From contig CAKUZF010000002.1 in assembly GCA_934718155.1 (NCBI GenBank), positions 1-64,000 on the forward strand: DNA of 64,000 nt. The letters run 5' to 3'. Positions 17,544 through 26,738 of this stretch are shown in pieces. Numbering within the stretch: position 1 is the first letter of the stretch; every line of letters begins with the position of its first letter. The translations under genes were made by a program, and so were the position numbers. The notes beneath the pieces were generated by a model. The model had not been told where the DNA came from and ran no database searches. It was given only the letters and a program-made list of their open reading frames with translations. The DNA is from an uncultured Parabacteroides sp. Lineage in GTDB: Bacteria; Bacteroidota; Bacteroidia; Bacteroidales; Tannerellaceae.

Positions 17544-19268
17544 TTATTCTGATTTAGGATAGGTTATTCCCTGCCGATCCAGCATCTCGAAATCTTGCCG
17601 TTTCAAATCCAGCTCCCAGAAAGGGATCGGATCGTCGTGGTCGCCCAAATACATCCGATCGCGCTCCTGAAAAGCCGCATGGCTCAAGGCCTTCGTCGAG
17701 TCGCTCAAGAGGGTCTGCACCGAGGCCAGGTCGAGCATCGTGTGAAACACCGTGTTCGTGCTTGCCGGAGTGTGCTCATGCGCTTTGGCTGTAGCGTATT
17801 TCTGCGGGAAAGCCTCTTGATGAGCCTTCGAAAACCAAATCAGGTAGGGTATGTGCAGCTGGTAGTAGGTCGGGATCGGCGAAGCGTGCAAATAACGTCT
17901 GCGGGCATCGTCGAAGATGTCTTCGCCATGGTCGCTCAAGTAGAGCATGGCCGAGCAATCGCCCTGGCGGCGCAGCAAATCGACCACCTGGCCCAACACC
18001 TCGTCGGTATAAGCGATCGAGTTGTCATACGCGTTGCGCAACTGCTCCCGATAAGCCGCGCTGATGCCCAACGCCTTGTCAGGTGTAAACAGGCTAAACG
18101 AGGCGGGGTAACGCTCATGATAATTGAAGTGTGAGCCATAAGTGTGCAACACGACAAACAGGTTGCCGCTGGTTTGTTCCAGCTCCTCTTTCAGGAAGGG
18201 GATGATCTCTCCATCGTAGTGGGAAGTAAGGATCGAACCGGTTGGGATGTCGTTCAGGTTGATGAGCTTGTCGGCCTCGTGGTAATAGGAGTTGATCATC
18301 GATGTCGTCAGCTTCTGGTTGGCAATCACCAACGTGCGAAACCCGGCCTCCTTGAAGGCGCTGACGATGCTCTTGCTGCGATAGATCACGTCAAAATCCT
18401 CGGCGCAAGCCGGCGAGAGGATGATGGGCACGCTCTTGTGCGTGTTGTTTGATTGCGTCACCACATCGCGGAAATAGACCAAGCCCTCGGCCGTTTCCAT
18501 GCGTGGGGTAGTTGGGCGCTCATACCCATAGAGGCTCCATTCCAGCGCGCGAGAGGTTTCGCCCACCACCAACACATAGACCTCGCGCTTCCCCTCCGCA
18601 CGGGCCTGCTTGACCGACTCATAGCGGAAATCGGCCGATGTCTTCGCATAGTTGCTGTTTCGCTCCGCCTTGCGAACGGCGAAACCAATGTTATAGACGG
18701 CATTCAGGGGATAGACGTCGTAACGCCAAGAGAGGCGGTCGTAAGGGTTGCTTGGCAGATTGCCCAGCAGCAGGCCGACGACAAACAGCCCCACGCCAAT
18801 GCCCGACCACCGCTTGCGAAACGAGGGCGTCAGCTGGGCCCTGCCACGCAAAGAGCGATAGACCAGCCACAGGGTGGGGGCCACATAGAAAAAGAGCACG
18901 CCGGCTATCACCTTCAGGATGTTCGACAACAGCTCGCTCGCCTCCGAGGCATTTGAGCTCGTCAGGTTGAGCAGCATGTCTACGGCAATGACCGACTCGC
19001 CAAACACCGAGAGGGCGACCAGCTGGCCACTGTCTAAAACGATCTTGGGCAGAAGGCACGCCGCAACCACGCCCGGCTTGCGCGCCAAAGCCAGCAGCAC
19101 GAGCCACACGCCCAACGGGATCAACATGGCCGCTATGCGCACGGGAAACTCCTGCGGCTCGGTGACGAAAAAGACCATGTTGGGAACCAAATAGAGAAGT
19201 GCGAACAAGAAATAAACCCGCTCTTGCAGGTGAGTCCATGCCAGCAACTTATGTATAAAATCTTTCAT
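17544..19268 (-). CDS. EptA-like lipid A phosphoethanolamine transferase
   Basis: A 574-residue inner-membrane enzyme of the EptA/YhjW sulfatase-fold family, which transfers phosphoethanolamine to lipid A or other glycans and lowers the affinity of cationic peptides. Four to five membrane helices (roughly residues 15-170) precede a periplasmic catalytic domain. The nucleophilic Thr is in VVGETSRALEWSLYGY, and metal ligands are in ITSHYDGEIIP-like and YLSDHGEDIF segments. The ATG at 19268 gives a membrane-protein N terminus (MKDFIHKLLAWTH); the 20 extra residues of the longer reading look untranslated. A CAAAGATA -7 box lies at 19326-19333. The adjacent hybrid kinase may control it. Confidence 0.88.
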   Translation of the reverse strand: MKDFIHKLLAWTHLQERVYFLFALLYLVPNMVFFVTEPQEFPVRIAAMLIPLGVWLVLLALARKPGVVAACLLPKIVLDSGQLVALSVFGESVIAVDMLLNLTSSNASEASELLSNILKVIAGVLFFYVAPTLWLVYRSLRGRAQLTPSFRKRWSGIGVGLFVVGLLLGNLPSNPYDRLSWRYDVYPLNAVYNIGFAVRKAERNSNYAKTSADFRYESVKQARAEGKREVYVLVVGETSRALEWSLYGYERPTTPRMETAEGLVYFRDVVTQSNNTHKSVPIILSPACAEDFDVIYRSKSIVSAFKEAGFRTLVIANQKLTTSMINSYYHEADKLINLNDIPTGSILTSHYDGEIIPFLKEELEQTSGNLFVVLHTYGSHFNYHERYPASFSLFTPDKALGISAAYREQLRNAYDNSIAYTDEVLGQVVDLLRRQGDCSAMLYLSDHGEDIFDDARRRYLHASPIPTYYQLHIPYLIWFSKAHQEAFPQKYATAKAHEHTPASTNTVFHTMLDLASVQTLLSDSTKALSHAAFQERDRMYLGDHDDPIPFWELDLKRQDFEMLDRQGITYPKSE

Positions 19269-19361
19269 CCAATCTTCAATCTTTACGCCTGCGCATGGCT
19301 CCACCATCGAGCGACACGCAGACCGCAAAGATAAGACTTAAATTTTGGACACCTATGAACT

Positions 19362-19421
19362 AAAAAGCAAAAAGCAACCGCCCGGCTGCAAAAAAGCACA
19401 CTTTTTGCGCCGAACAGTTGC
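19362..19421 (-). terminator. Terminator of the glgB-manA operon
   Basis: A long minus-strand stem (outer GCAAC/GTTGC, inner GGC/GCC and CAAAAA/TTTTTTG) is followed by a T-rich run. It lies about 27 bases after the stop of the last operon gene. Confidence 0.8.
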
Positions 19422-19448
19422 CCTTATCGTTAGTTTTCCGTCGATCTT

Positions 19449-19817
19449 CTATCTCGCGATCATGCGCAAGATCGACAGGAAAGCCTCGTTTGTAATGTCG
19501 AACGTCCGCTCCTTGTAGTTGACGAAGTCCTCCAAATAGTCGCTCGTTATGTCGGCCACGATCTCCTCGCCCGGCAGACCAAACAGGTCGACCATCCGCT
19601 CGATCCGCTGTTTCACTTGGCGGATCATTTGCAAACGCTCCGTGTAACGCTCCGGCTTCTCCAAGTCGGTCAGGTGCTCATTGCGAGCCACCAGATAAAC
19701 CACTGTATAAAAACGCTCCACGCTTCCAAACAGCGGTTCGAAGAGCGCCTTCTTGTCGGCCGGAAGCGCTTGCAGGCGCTGCTCAACCGGAGTTAGCTGC
19801 CGATTCGTTTCGCCCAT
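19449..19817 (-). CDS. Unknown protein in the glgB-manA operon, 122 residues
   Basis: Not recognised. The product (begins MGETNRQLTPVEQRLQALPA) is soluble, helical and charged, without signal peptide or membrane segment; a Lys/Arg/Glu-rich middle (KPERYTERLQMIRQVKQRIE) could form a coiled coil. It begins only 2 bases after the manA stop, so it is translationally linked to manA and lies in the glycogen/mannose operon, which ends in a strong terminator just after it. A role connected with carbohydrate storage is inferred from position only. Confidence 0.8.
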   Translation of the reverse strand: MGETNRQLTPVEQRLQALPADKKALFEPLFGSVERFYTVVYLVARNEHLTDLEKPERYTERLQMIRQVKQRIERMVDLFGLPGEEIVADITSDYLEDFVNYKERTFDITNEAFLSILRMIAR

Positions 19818-19819
19818 GG

Positions 19820-20797
19820 TTACTGACCGATAAATGTCTCCATAAACTTCACGCTCGACACCGGAGAGAGGGTAACCACCTCCGTATCGGCCGGGATCAG
19901 CACCGTCTGGCCCTGCTGCACGAAAATCTCGTTGCCCTTATTGTCGCGCAAGGTGGCTTTTCCCTCCATACAGATGTAAACCACGAACGAATCGAGGTTG
20001 GAGAAGTCGCGCACCATGATCGTGTCAAGATCGAGGAGATTCGTCGTGAAATACTTGCAATCGGCCAAAGCCACCGTCGAGTTGGTGCGAGCCTTGTAAT
20101 GCGTGCGATAGTCGGGATAGAGCGTATAGTCGATCGCATCCTTGGCCAACTCGGTGTGCAACTCGCGGGTGTTGCCTTGCGCATCCTTGCGGTTGTAGTC
20201 GTAGATGCGGTAGGTGATGTTGCTCGTCTGCTGGATCTCGGCGATGAAGCAGCCCGCGCCGATTGCGTGCACACGGCCTGCCGGCAAGAAGAACACGTCG
20301 CCCTCATGCACATCATAGCGTTGCAGCACGTCCATAATCGTGTTGTCGGCCACACGCTTCACATACTCATCGGCGTCGATCTGCTGCGAGAAGCCCGAAT
20401 AGAGGCCCGCTCCCTGCTCGGCCTTGATCACATACCACATCTCGGTCTTGCCAAACGAATTGTGGCGCTGCTTCGCCAGCTCATCGTTCGGATGCACCTG
20501 GATGGAAAGGTTATCTCGCGCGTCGATAAACTTGATCAGCAGGGGGAAAGTCGTTCCGAAACGCTCAACCACCTTCTCGCCCAGCAGCTGCTTGCCATAG
20601 GAGCGGATCAAGTCGTCGAGCGACTTGCCCTCCAACGCGCCATTGGCCACCACCGAATAGTTGCCCTCCACGTGAGAAAGTTCCCAGCTCTCGCCAACGC
20701 CCTGCTCAACGGGAGAAATGCCCTTAAAGGGACAAATCGCGTCGCCGCCCCAAATTACCTTCTTGAGGATCGGCTTAAATGTAAAAGGATATAACAT
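19820..20797 (-). CDS. manA: Mannose-6-phosphate isomerase (class I)
   Basis: Zinc enzyme interconverting mannose 6-phosphate and fructose 6-phosphate, linking mannose and GDP-sugar synthesis to glycolysis. The 325-residue length matches the short bacterial type. The cupin zinc ligands are visible: IQVHPNDELAKQ, KTEMWYVI, and the His of LPAGRVHAIGAG; the substrate Arg region YDYNRKD follows. It starts 23 bases after the glgB stop and ends 2 bases before an unknown gene, all on the minus strand, so these three genes form one operon. Confidence 0.93.
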   Translation of the reverse strand: MLYPFTFKPILKKVIWGGDAICPFKGISPVEQGVGESWELSHVEGNYSVVANGALEGKSLDDLIRSYGKQLLGEKVVERFGTTFPLLIKFIDARDNLSIQVHPNDELAKQRHNSFGKTEMWYVIKAEQGAGLYSGFSQQIDADEYVKRVADNTIMDVLQRYDVHEGDVFFLPAGRVHAIGAGCFIAEIQQTSNITYRIYDYNRKDAQGNTRELHTELAKDAIDYTLYPDYRTHYKARTNSTVALADCKYFTTNLLDLDTIMVRDFSNLDSFVVYICMEGKATLRDNKGNEIFVQQGQTVLIPADTEVVTLSPVSSVKFMETFIGQ

Positions 20798-20820
20798 GTG
20801 TGTTAAATGTATAGCTATAG

Positions 20821-22833
20821 TTATTTCTTAATCTTGCGTAAAACAACCGCCGAGCGGGCCGGGAGATAGAGTTTCAGCCACTCCTTCTTCTCCTTCTTAT
20901 ACAGCGGGTCGAACTGCGTCAGGTGGTGAACGCTGTCGTCGTTCAGGCCAAAGCCTCCGAAAGCGGTCGCATCGGTGTTCAACGCCACCTCATACTCGCC
21001 AGCGGGCACCAAGAAACCGTAGTCGGTGAACGACTTCGTGGGGCTGAAGTTGAACACGAACACCAAGTCTTTTCGGCGATAGGCCAAGACCTGGTCGCCA
21101 TCGTCGTCCCACACCTTCAGCAGCGGAGTGGCCTGGAAGTTGCGCACGCCGCGGATCAGCTTCACCATGGCCTCGTCGAAATCGCCCAGAAAGTGATACT
21201 TCAAGTCCATGTTGTCTACCAAGTCCCACTGGCGGCGGGCATACTTGTGCGACCAGCCGTTGCCTTCGCGGGGGAAGTCGATCCATTCCGGATGGCCGAA
21301 CTCGTTGCCCATGAAATTGAGGTAGCCGCCATTGATGGTCGTAGCCGTCACGAGGCGTATCATCTTATGCAAAGCCATGCCCCTTTCCACCATGAAGTTG
21401 TGGTCGTCTTTCTGCATGTGCCAATACATGTCGGAGTCGATCAGGCGGAAGATGATGGTCTTGTCGCCCACGAGCGCCTGGTCGTGGCTCTCGACGTAGG
21501 AGATCGTCTTCTCGTCGGAGCGGCGGTTGGTCGTCTCCCACCAGATCGACGACGGATGCCAATCCTCGTCTTTCTTCTCCTTGATCGTCTTGATCCAATA
21601 ATCGGGTATGTTCATGGCCATGCGATAGTCGAAGCCATAGCCGCCATCCTCTATTTTCGCGGCCAAGCCGGGCATTCCGCTCACCTCCTCGGCGATGGTG
21701 ATCGCCAGCGGGTTCACCTCGTGGATCAGCTTGTTGGCCAGCGTCAGATAGGCGATGGCGTCGCCATCCTGATGGCCGTTGAAATAGTCGGCATAGTTGC
21801 AGAAAGCCTCGCCCAGCCCATGGCTGTAATAGAGCATCGAGGTCACGCCGTCGAAGCGGAAGCCGTCGAACTTATATTCCTCCATCCAGAACTTGCAGTT
21901 GGAGAGCAAGAAATGGAGCACCTCGTTCTTGCCGTAATCGAAGCAAAGCGAATCCCACGCCGGGTGTTCGCGCCGCTCGTCGTTGTGGAAATAGAGGTCG
22001 TAAGAGCCATCGAAGCGGCCAAGGCCTTCCAGCTCGTTCTTCACGGCGTGGCTGTGCACGATGTCCATGATCACGGCGATGCCCATCTTGTGCGCCTCGT
22101 CGATCAGCTGTTTCAGCTCGTCGGGCGTACCGAAACGGGAAGAGGCGGCGAAGAAGCTGCTCACGTGATAGCCGAAGGAGCCATAGTAGGGATGCTCCTG
22201 GATGGCCATGATCTGGATGGCGTTGTAGCCATCCTTGGCGATGCGGGGCAACACCTTCTCGCGAAACTCGCTGTAGGTGCCCACCTTCTCCTCGCTCGTG
22301 CTCATTCCGATGTGGCACTCGTAGATCATCAGCGGGTTCGTGCTGGGCTTGAACTTCTTGATTCTGAACTTATAGGGTTTCTCGGGGTTCCAAACCTGGG
22401 CGCTGAAGATCTTGGTCTGTTCGTCTTGCACCACACGGCGTATCCAGGCCGGGATGCGCTCGCCCGAGCCGCCGTCCCACTCCACCAAGAGCTTGAACAG
22501 GTCGCCGTGATGCAAACGGTCGGCGGGGAAAACGCCTTCCCACACGCCATTGGCCTTCTTCTTCAGCTTATACTTGGCGTTTTTCTGCCAGTCGTTGAAC
22601 GTACCTATCAAGTAGATCGCGGTCGCATGGGGAGCCCACTCTCGGAAGACCCATCCTTTCAGTGTCTTATGCAAGCCGAAATAAAGATAGCCCGAGGCGA
22701 GGTCTGCCAAGGTTGTCTTGCCATTGTTCGTCAGCTCCTTTTCTTTGGCGATCGCATAGTCATACCGCCCTTGAATGGCCGCCTCGTAGGGCGACAACCA
22801 AGGATCATTCTTTATCAGATTTAGTGACTCCAT
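20821..22833 (-). CDS. glgB: 1,4-alpha-glucan branching enzyme (GH13, eukaryote-like GH13_8 type)
   Basis: Adds alpha-1,6 branches to glycogen. The 670-residue protein has an N-terminal CBM48 domain (WVFREWAPHATAIYLIGTFNDW), then the GH13 barrel with IMDIVHSHAVKN, the nucleophile in DGFRFDGVTSM, the acid/base Glu in TIAEEVSGMPG, and ISYVESHDQ, plus a C-terminal all-beta domain. The sequence resembles the eukaryotic/Bacteroidetes branching-enzyme type more than the proteobacterial one. The ATG at 22833 was chosen because translation further upstream (to 22923) would run through the promoter. It is first in the glgB-manA-unknown operon. Confidence 0.93.
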   Translation of the reverse strand: MESLNLIKNDPWLSPYEAAIQGRYDYAIAKEKELTNNGKTTLADLASGYLYFGLHKTLKGWVFREWAPHATAIYLIGTFNDWQKNAKYKLKKKANGVWEGVFPADRLHHGDLFKLLVEWDGGSGERIPAWIRRVVQDEQTKIFSAQVWNPEKPYKFRIKKFKPSTNPLMIYECHIGMSTSEEKVGTYSEFREKVLPRIAKDGYNAIQIMAIQEHPYYGSFGYHVSSFFAASSRFGTPDELKQLIDEAHKMGIAVIMDIVHSHAVKNELEGLGRFDGSYDLYFHNDERREHPAWDSLCFDYGKNEVLHFLLSNCKFWMEEYKFDGFRFDGVTSMLYYSHGLGEAFCNYADYFNGHQDGDAIAYLTLANKLIHEVNPLAITIAEEVSGMPGLAAKIEDGGYGFDYRMAMNIPDYWIKTIKEKKDEDWHPSSIWWETTNRRSDEKTISYVESHDQALVGDKTIIFRLIDSDMYWHMQKDDHNFMVERGMALHKMIRLVTATTINGGYLNFMGNEFGHPEWIDFPREGNGWSHKYARRQWDLVDNMDLKYHFLGDFDEAMVKLIRGVRNFQATPLLKVWDDDGDQVLAYRRKDLVFVFNFSPTKSFTDYGFLVPAGEYEVALNTDATAFGGFGLNDDSVHHLTQFDPLYKKEKKEWLKLYLPARSAVVLRKIKK

Positions 22834-22857
22834 GATGAAATATGATTTGTTTGGGCA

Positions 22858-22887
22858 CAAAGGTAAAAAAAATAGCCGTTGCTGCAA
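22858..22887 (-). promoter_or_regulatory. Promoter of the glgB operon
   Basis: Minus-strand TACCTTTG (22858-22865) with TTG at 22885-22887, spacer 19 bases. The -7 box lies 24 bases from the glgB ATG. A TATTTTTG box on the plus strand at 22932-22939 may serve the divergent transporter gene. Confidence 0.6.
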
Positions 22888-22969
22888 CCAACTATTTCGG
22901 GTATCTTCATGCGAGGTTGCCACCGATTTTGTATTTTTGCAGCCTCAATAATATATAAAGGTTATCCAT

Positions 22970-24637
22970 ATGCATTGGTTAGTCAATCTGTTCAACGAGC
23001 AATCGCTCACGCAGGCCGTTGTCGTGCTCAGCCTCGTCTCGGCCGTCGGTGTCTATCTGGGAAGGTTGAAGATCTTCGGCATCTCGCTGGGAATCACCTT
23101 CGTTTTCTTCACGGGCATCATCGCCGGCCATCTGGGCATCGAAATCAACCACGACATGCTCAGCTTCGCCCAGAATTTCGGGCTCATCGTCTTCGTCTAC
23201 ACGTTAGGGCTCCAGGTGGGCCCCGGCTTCTTCGGGTCGTTGAAAAAGGGAGGCGTCACCCTCAACATGATGGGCCTGGGCGTCGCCCTGTTGGGCTTGC
23301 TCTGCGTCGTGCTGCTGCATTACGCCACGGGGCTGTCGATCCCCATCCTGAGCGGCATCCTGTGTGGAGCCGTCACCAACACGCCCGCCCTGGGAGCCGC
23401 CCAGCAAGCCGTCTTGCAAGTCGACCCGACCGACACCTTCACCGTCACGCAGATGGCGCTGGGCACGGCCGTCACCTATCCGCTTGGCGTGGTGGGCGTC
23501 ATCCTGGCCATCGCCGTGCTGCGCAAGTGCTTCGCCCCGAAGCCTGACACCACGTATAAGGAAGACGACAAGGTGACCAACGTGGCCGAGTTCCAAGTGC
23601 TCAACCCCTCGATCTACGGCAAGCGCATCCAGGATTTCATGAAGCTAACCGATAAGCACTTCGTCATCTCGCGGCTTTGGCGCGACGGCAAGGTCAGCAT
23701 CCCCACCTCCGACACGCTCCTGCAGGCCCACGACCACCTGCTGGTCATCTCGGAGAAGGGAGCCGTCGAACAGATCGAGGTCTTGTTCGGCCAGCAGGAG
23801 GCGCGCGACTGGAACAAGCCCGACATCGACTGGAACGCCATCGACAGCCAGCTGGTTTCGCGCGACATCGTCGTCACCCGCAACCAGCTGAACGGCCAGA
23901 AACTGGGCTCGCTGCGCCTGCGCAACCTCTACGGCATCAACATCACCCGTGTGAACCGCGCCGGCATCAACCTGCTGGCCTCGCCCGACCTGCGCCTGCA
24001 AGTGGGCGACAGCCTGGTGATCGTCGGCGAGCGCAACGCCGTCAACAACGTGGGGCAGATACTGGGCAACGAGGTGAAACAGCTCGACAGACCCAACCTG
24101 CTGGCCATCTTCGTAGGCCTCACCCTGGGCATGCTGATCGGATCCATCCCCCTCTCCATCCCCGGCATGAGCACGCCCATCAAGCTGGGCATCGCCGGCG
24201 GCCCCATCATCGTGGGCATCCTGATGGGGGCCTACGGGTCGCGCATCCACCTGACCACCTACACCACGTCGAGCGCCAACCAGATGATGCGCCAATTCGG
24301 CATCGTGACCTACCTGGCCGGACTGGGGCTCGACTCGGGGGCGCACTTCTTCGAGACCGTCTTCCGTGCCGAAGGAGCGCTCTGGATCGGACTGGGCTTC
24401 CTGCTGACCTTGGTGCCCGTCCTGATCGTCGGGTTCATCGCCTCCAAATGCTGGAAACTCGACTACGCCCACAACGTTGGCATGCTTTGCGGCAGCATGG
24501 CCAACCCGATGGCGCTCAACTACGCCAACACCACGGTCGAGGGCGACGAGCCCTCGGTGGCCTACGCGACGGTCTATCCGCTGTCGATGTTCATCCGCGT
24601 GATCTCCGCCCAGCTCCTGATCCTGCTCTTCGCATAG
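22970..24637 (+). CDS. YidE/YbjL-AspT family transporter with two RCK_C domains
   Basis: A 555-residue inner-membrane protein of the aspartate:alanine exchanger superfamily. Two blocks of membrane helices (about residues 10-185 and 375-555) are internal duplicates (compare GFFGSLKKGGVTLNMMGLGV with later helices). Between them lie two TrkA-C/RCK_C-like domains (about 205-290 and 295-375, each with a pattern like HLLVISEKGAVEQI and SLVIVGERNAVNNV). Substrate is unknown; relatives exchange dicarboxylates or amino acids. The coding sequence is markedly more GC-rich than genes before 22 kb. A composite repeat begins right after its stop. Confidence 0.85.
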   Translation: MHWLVNLFNEQSLTQAVVVLSLVSAVGVYLGRLKIFGISLGITFVFFTGIIAGHLGIEINHDMLSFAQNFGLIVFVYTLGLQVGPGFFGSLKKGGVTLNMMGLGVALLGLLCVVLLHYATGLSIPILSGILCGAVTNTPALGAAQQAVLQVDPTDTFTVTQMALGTAVTYPLGVVGVILAIAVLRKCFAPKPDTTYKEDDKVTNVAEFQVLNPSIYGKRIQDFMKLTDKHFVISRLWRDGKVSIPTSDTLLQAHDHLLVISEKGAVEQIEVLFGQQEARDWNKPDIDWNAIDSQLVSRDIVVTRNQLNGQKLGSLRLRNLYGINITRVNRAGINLLASPDLRLQVGDSLVIVGERNAVNNVGQILGNEVKQLDRPNLLAIFVGLTLGMLIGSIPLSIPGMSTPIKLGIAGGPIIVGILMGAYGSRIHLTTYTTSSANQMMRQFGIVTYLAGLGLDSGAHFFETVFRAEGALWIGLGFLLTLVPVLIVGFIASKCWKLDYAHNVGMLCGSMANPMALNYANTTVEGDEPSVAYATVYPLSMFIRVISAQLLILLFA

Positions 24638-24639
24638 CC

Positions 24640-24890
24640 CCGTGGGGCTTCCGCACGCCAGAACGGGCGGGCGGCATGCGAAGAATACGCCCTGCGAAGG
24701 GGAAAAAGGGCACCCCCCGCCATGGGGCGATGGGAGCTGGAATAGCGAAACGCTATACCGGGGGTGGTAATTCCATGTATAGAGACCCGCCCCGCATCCA
24801 AAATCCTTAATGACCTAATGACCTAATGACCTAATGACCGCTTTTCCCCCCGTAGGGCTTCCGCCTGCCAGAACGGGCGGGCGGTAGGCT
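24640..24890 (+). repeat. Composite intergenic repeat with four TAATGACC units
   Basis: Contains, in order: CCAGAACGGGCGGGCGG, a GAATACGCCCTGCGAA module, CGCCATGGGGCGATGGGAGC, the palindrome ATAGCGAAACGCTAT, ATCCAAAATCCT, four exact TAATGACC units (24808-24839), GCTTTTCCCCC, and a second CCAGAACGGGCGGGCGG. The same modules recur, in either orientation, near 29.4, 30.0, 30.5, 32.8 and 33.3 kb. Confidence 0.85.
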
Positions 24891-24891
24891 T

Positions 24892-24947
24892 AAAAAGCGA
24901 GCGGCCGCCGGATCCCTTTTTACGAGATCGCGGCGACCGCTCTATTT
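24892..24947 (-). terminator. Terminator after pfp
   Basis: Minus-strand GAGCGGTCGCCG pairs with CGGCGGCCGCTC, with one wobble, around an inner GATC/GATC pair, and is followed by CTTTTT. It lies about 30 bases after the pfp stop. Confidence 0.85.
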
Positions 24948-24975
24948 TTCAGTAAAGAACGCTATAAAAGCCTTA

Positions 24976-26622
24976 TCACTTAGCCTGCTCCAGCTGCAAC
25001 GTCTTCGTCGGCTGGTCGCAAACCTCCGTCGGACCGAAATACTGGATCGGACCCGGATAAACATAACTGGTGGTCAAAGCCCACTCCTCGCGGTTAGCGG
25101 CGAAAGCCTTGAAAGGCGCGCCGTCGAGCTTAACCAAAGCCTTCTGGATAACCGGCTTCATCTCGCCATGGCGACGCTCCATGTTCATCATCATCGTAAC
25201 GGGGATACCGCCCGCGATCCACTGGTCGGCCGGAGCCGTCGTGTTGCGAACCGACGACATGTAGCCCGTCTTGCCAGCGGCGATCAGGCATGAAGCGGTG
25301 TAACCCAGCGAGTAGCAATAGTCGGCATCATAGTTCGACGGAGCGGCGCAACGGCCCTCGTAGCCGAAGAAGTGGTGCTGCGCGGCAAACTTGCCCACAT
25401 ACTTGCCAGCCTCTTTCCACTCAGAAAGCTTCTTGCCAACCATCTCAGAGAGCAACTTCTCGGTCTCGATCAACGACACCTGAACGTTTCCGTGCGGGTC
25501 GCGATCCAATGACAACTGGCGCGCTACGCCCTCGGGCAGAGAGGCGTAAAGGTCGGAGTTCTCCTTCGTCAGCTTGCTGATGATGTAAGCGCGCTGCTCG
25601 CTCTTCTTGATCATCTTGAACTCCGTGTCGTGCTTAGCCAGGAAGTCGTTCAGCTCGGCGATCAAACGCTTCATGGCCGGAACGAACTCGATCAATCCCT
25701 CGGGGATCAGCACCGTACCGAAGTTGTGGCCCTCAACGGCACGCTTAGCCACGATGTCGGCGATGTAGGTCACGATGTCGTCGAGCGACAGGTTCTTCGC
25801 CTCAACCTCCTCGGAGATGATGCAGATGTTAGGCTGCGTCTGCAAAGCGCACTCCAGGGCGATGTGAGAAGCCGAGCGGCCCATCAGCTTGATGAAGTGC
25901 CAGTATTTCTGAGCCGAGTTGCAATCGCGCTGGATGTTGCCGATCACCTCTGAATAGACCTTGCAAGCCGTGTCGAAACCGAAAGAGGTCTCGATCTGCT
26001 CGTTCTTCAAGTCGCCGTCGATGGTCTTCGGGCAGCCAATCACCTGCACGCCAGCGCCGATCGCCTTGTAATACTCGGCCAACACGCAAGCGTTGGTGTT
26101 TGAGTCGTCGCCACCGATGATGACGAGCGCCTTGATGTTCAGCTCCTTCAGGATCTGCAAGCCCTTGTCGAACTGCTCCTTGGTCTCCAGCTTCGTACGG
26201 CCTGAGCCGATCATGTCGAAACCGCCCGTGTTGCGATACTCGTCGATGATGTCAGCCGTCAGCTCCATATATTTATGGTCGATCAAACCGCCCGGGCCCA
26301 AGATGAAGCCATACAGGCGAGACGCGGCGTTGTGAGCCTTGATGCCGTCGAACAGGCCAGCGATCACGTTGTGGCCGCCAGGGGCCTGGCCACCCGACAG
26401 GATCACACCCACGTTCATAGCGGGGAGCTCAACCGAAGCGTTGTTCTTCTCGAACGTAATCACCGGCATACCATAGGTATTGGGGAATAACTTCTTGATC
26501 TCATCCTGATCGGCTACGGATTGCGTGTACTCGCCGTCAACGGCCTTCACAGCGCCTTTCAGAGCAGCGGGCACCTTCGGCTGGTAAGCTGCTCTTGCGA
26601 TTTGTAATGCACTTTTTGTCAT
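24976..26622 (-). CDS. pfp: Pyrophosphate-dependent phosphofructokinase (long form)
   Basis: Phosphorylates fructose 6-phosphate to the 1,6-bisphosphate using PPi, reversibly; the usual glycolytic PFK of many Bacteroidetes. The 548-residue length fits the plant-like/long PPi-PFK class. Seen: VGVILSGGQAPGGHNVI near residue 72, IGGDDSNTNACVLAEYY (the GGDD signature of PPi enzymes), PKTIDGDLKNEQIETSFGFDTA (Lys of PKTIDGD, typical of PPi use), and MGRSASHIALECAL. A minus-strand CAAATATA -7 box (26670-26677) lies about 48 bases before the start. It is monocistronic, divergent from the GntP-type permease. Confidence 0.94.
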   Translation of the reverse strand: MTKSALQIARAAYQPKVPAALKGAVKAVDGEYTQSVADQDEIKKLFPNTYGMPVITFEKNNASVELPAMNVGVILSGGQAPGGHNVIAGLFDGIKAHNAASRLYGFILGPGGLIDHKYMELTADIIDEYRNTGGFDMIGSGRTKLETKEQFDKGLQILKELNIKALVIIGGDDSNTNACVLAEYYKAIGAGVQVIGCPKTIDGDLKNEQIETSFGFDTACKVYSEVIGNIQRDCNSAQKYWHFIKLMGRSASHIALECALQTQPNICIISEEVEAKNLSLDDIVTYIADIVAKRAVEGHNFGTVLIPEGLIEFVPAMKRLIAELNDFLAKHDTEFKMIKKSEQRAYIISKLTKENSDLYASLPEGVARQLSLDRDPHGNVQVSLIETEKLLSEMVGKKLSEWKEAGKYVGKFAAQHHFFGYEGRCAAPSNYDADYCYSLGYTASCLIAAGKTGYMSSVRNTTAPADQWIAGGIPVTMMMNMERRHGEMKPVIQKALVKLDGAPFKAFAANREEWALTTSYVYPGPIQYFGPTEVCDQPTKTLQLEQAK

Positions 26623-26669
26623 TTCTGATTGATTTATATAGAAATTGGTTCGTCTGTCTTTTGCAGGCG

Positions 26670-26677
26670 CAAATATA
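26670..26677 (-). promoter_or_regulatory. -7 box of pfp
   Basis: TATATTTG on the minus strand, 48 bases before the pfp start. No convincing -33 element is seen at the expected distance. Confidence 0.4.
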
Positions 26678-26738
26678 CTCTTTTTTTGCGATCTTTGCCT
26701 ATATTCGCGCCTACAATATTTCTAACAACCGTAAAAAC

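Noticed and set aside
20923..22824. Plus-strand frame of 633 codons opposite glgB
   Set aside because: Antisense shadow of a clear branching-enzyme gene; no start context and no recognisable domain.
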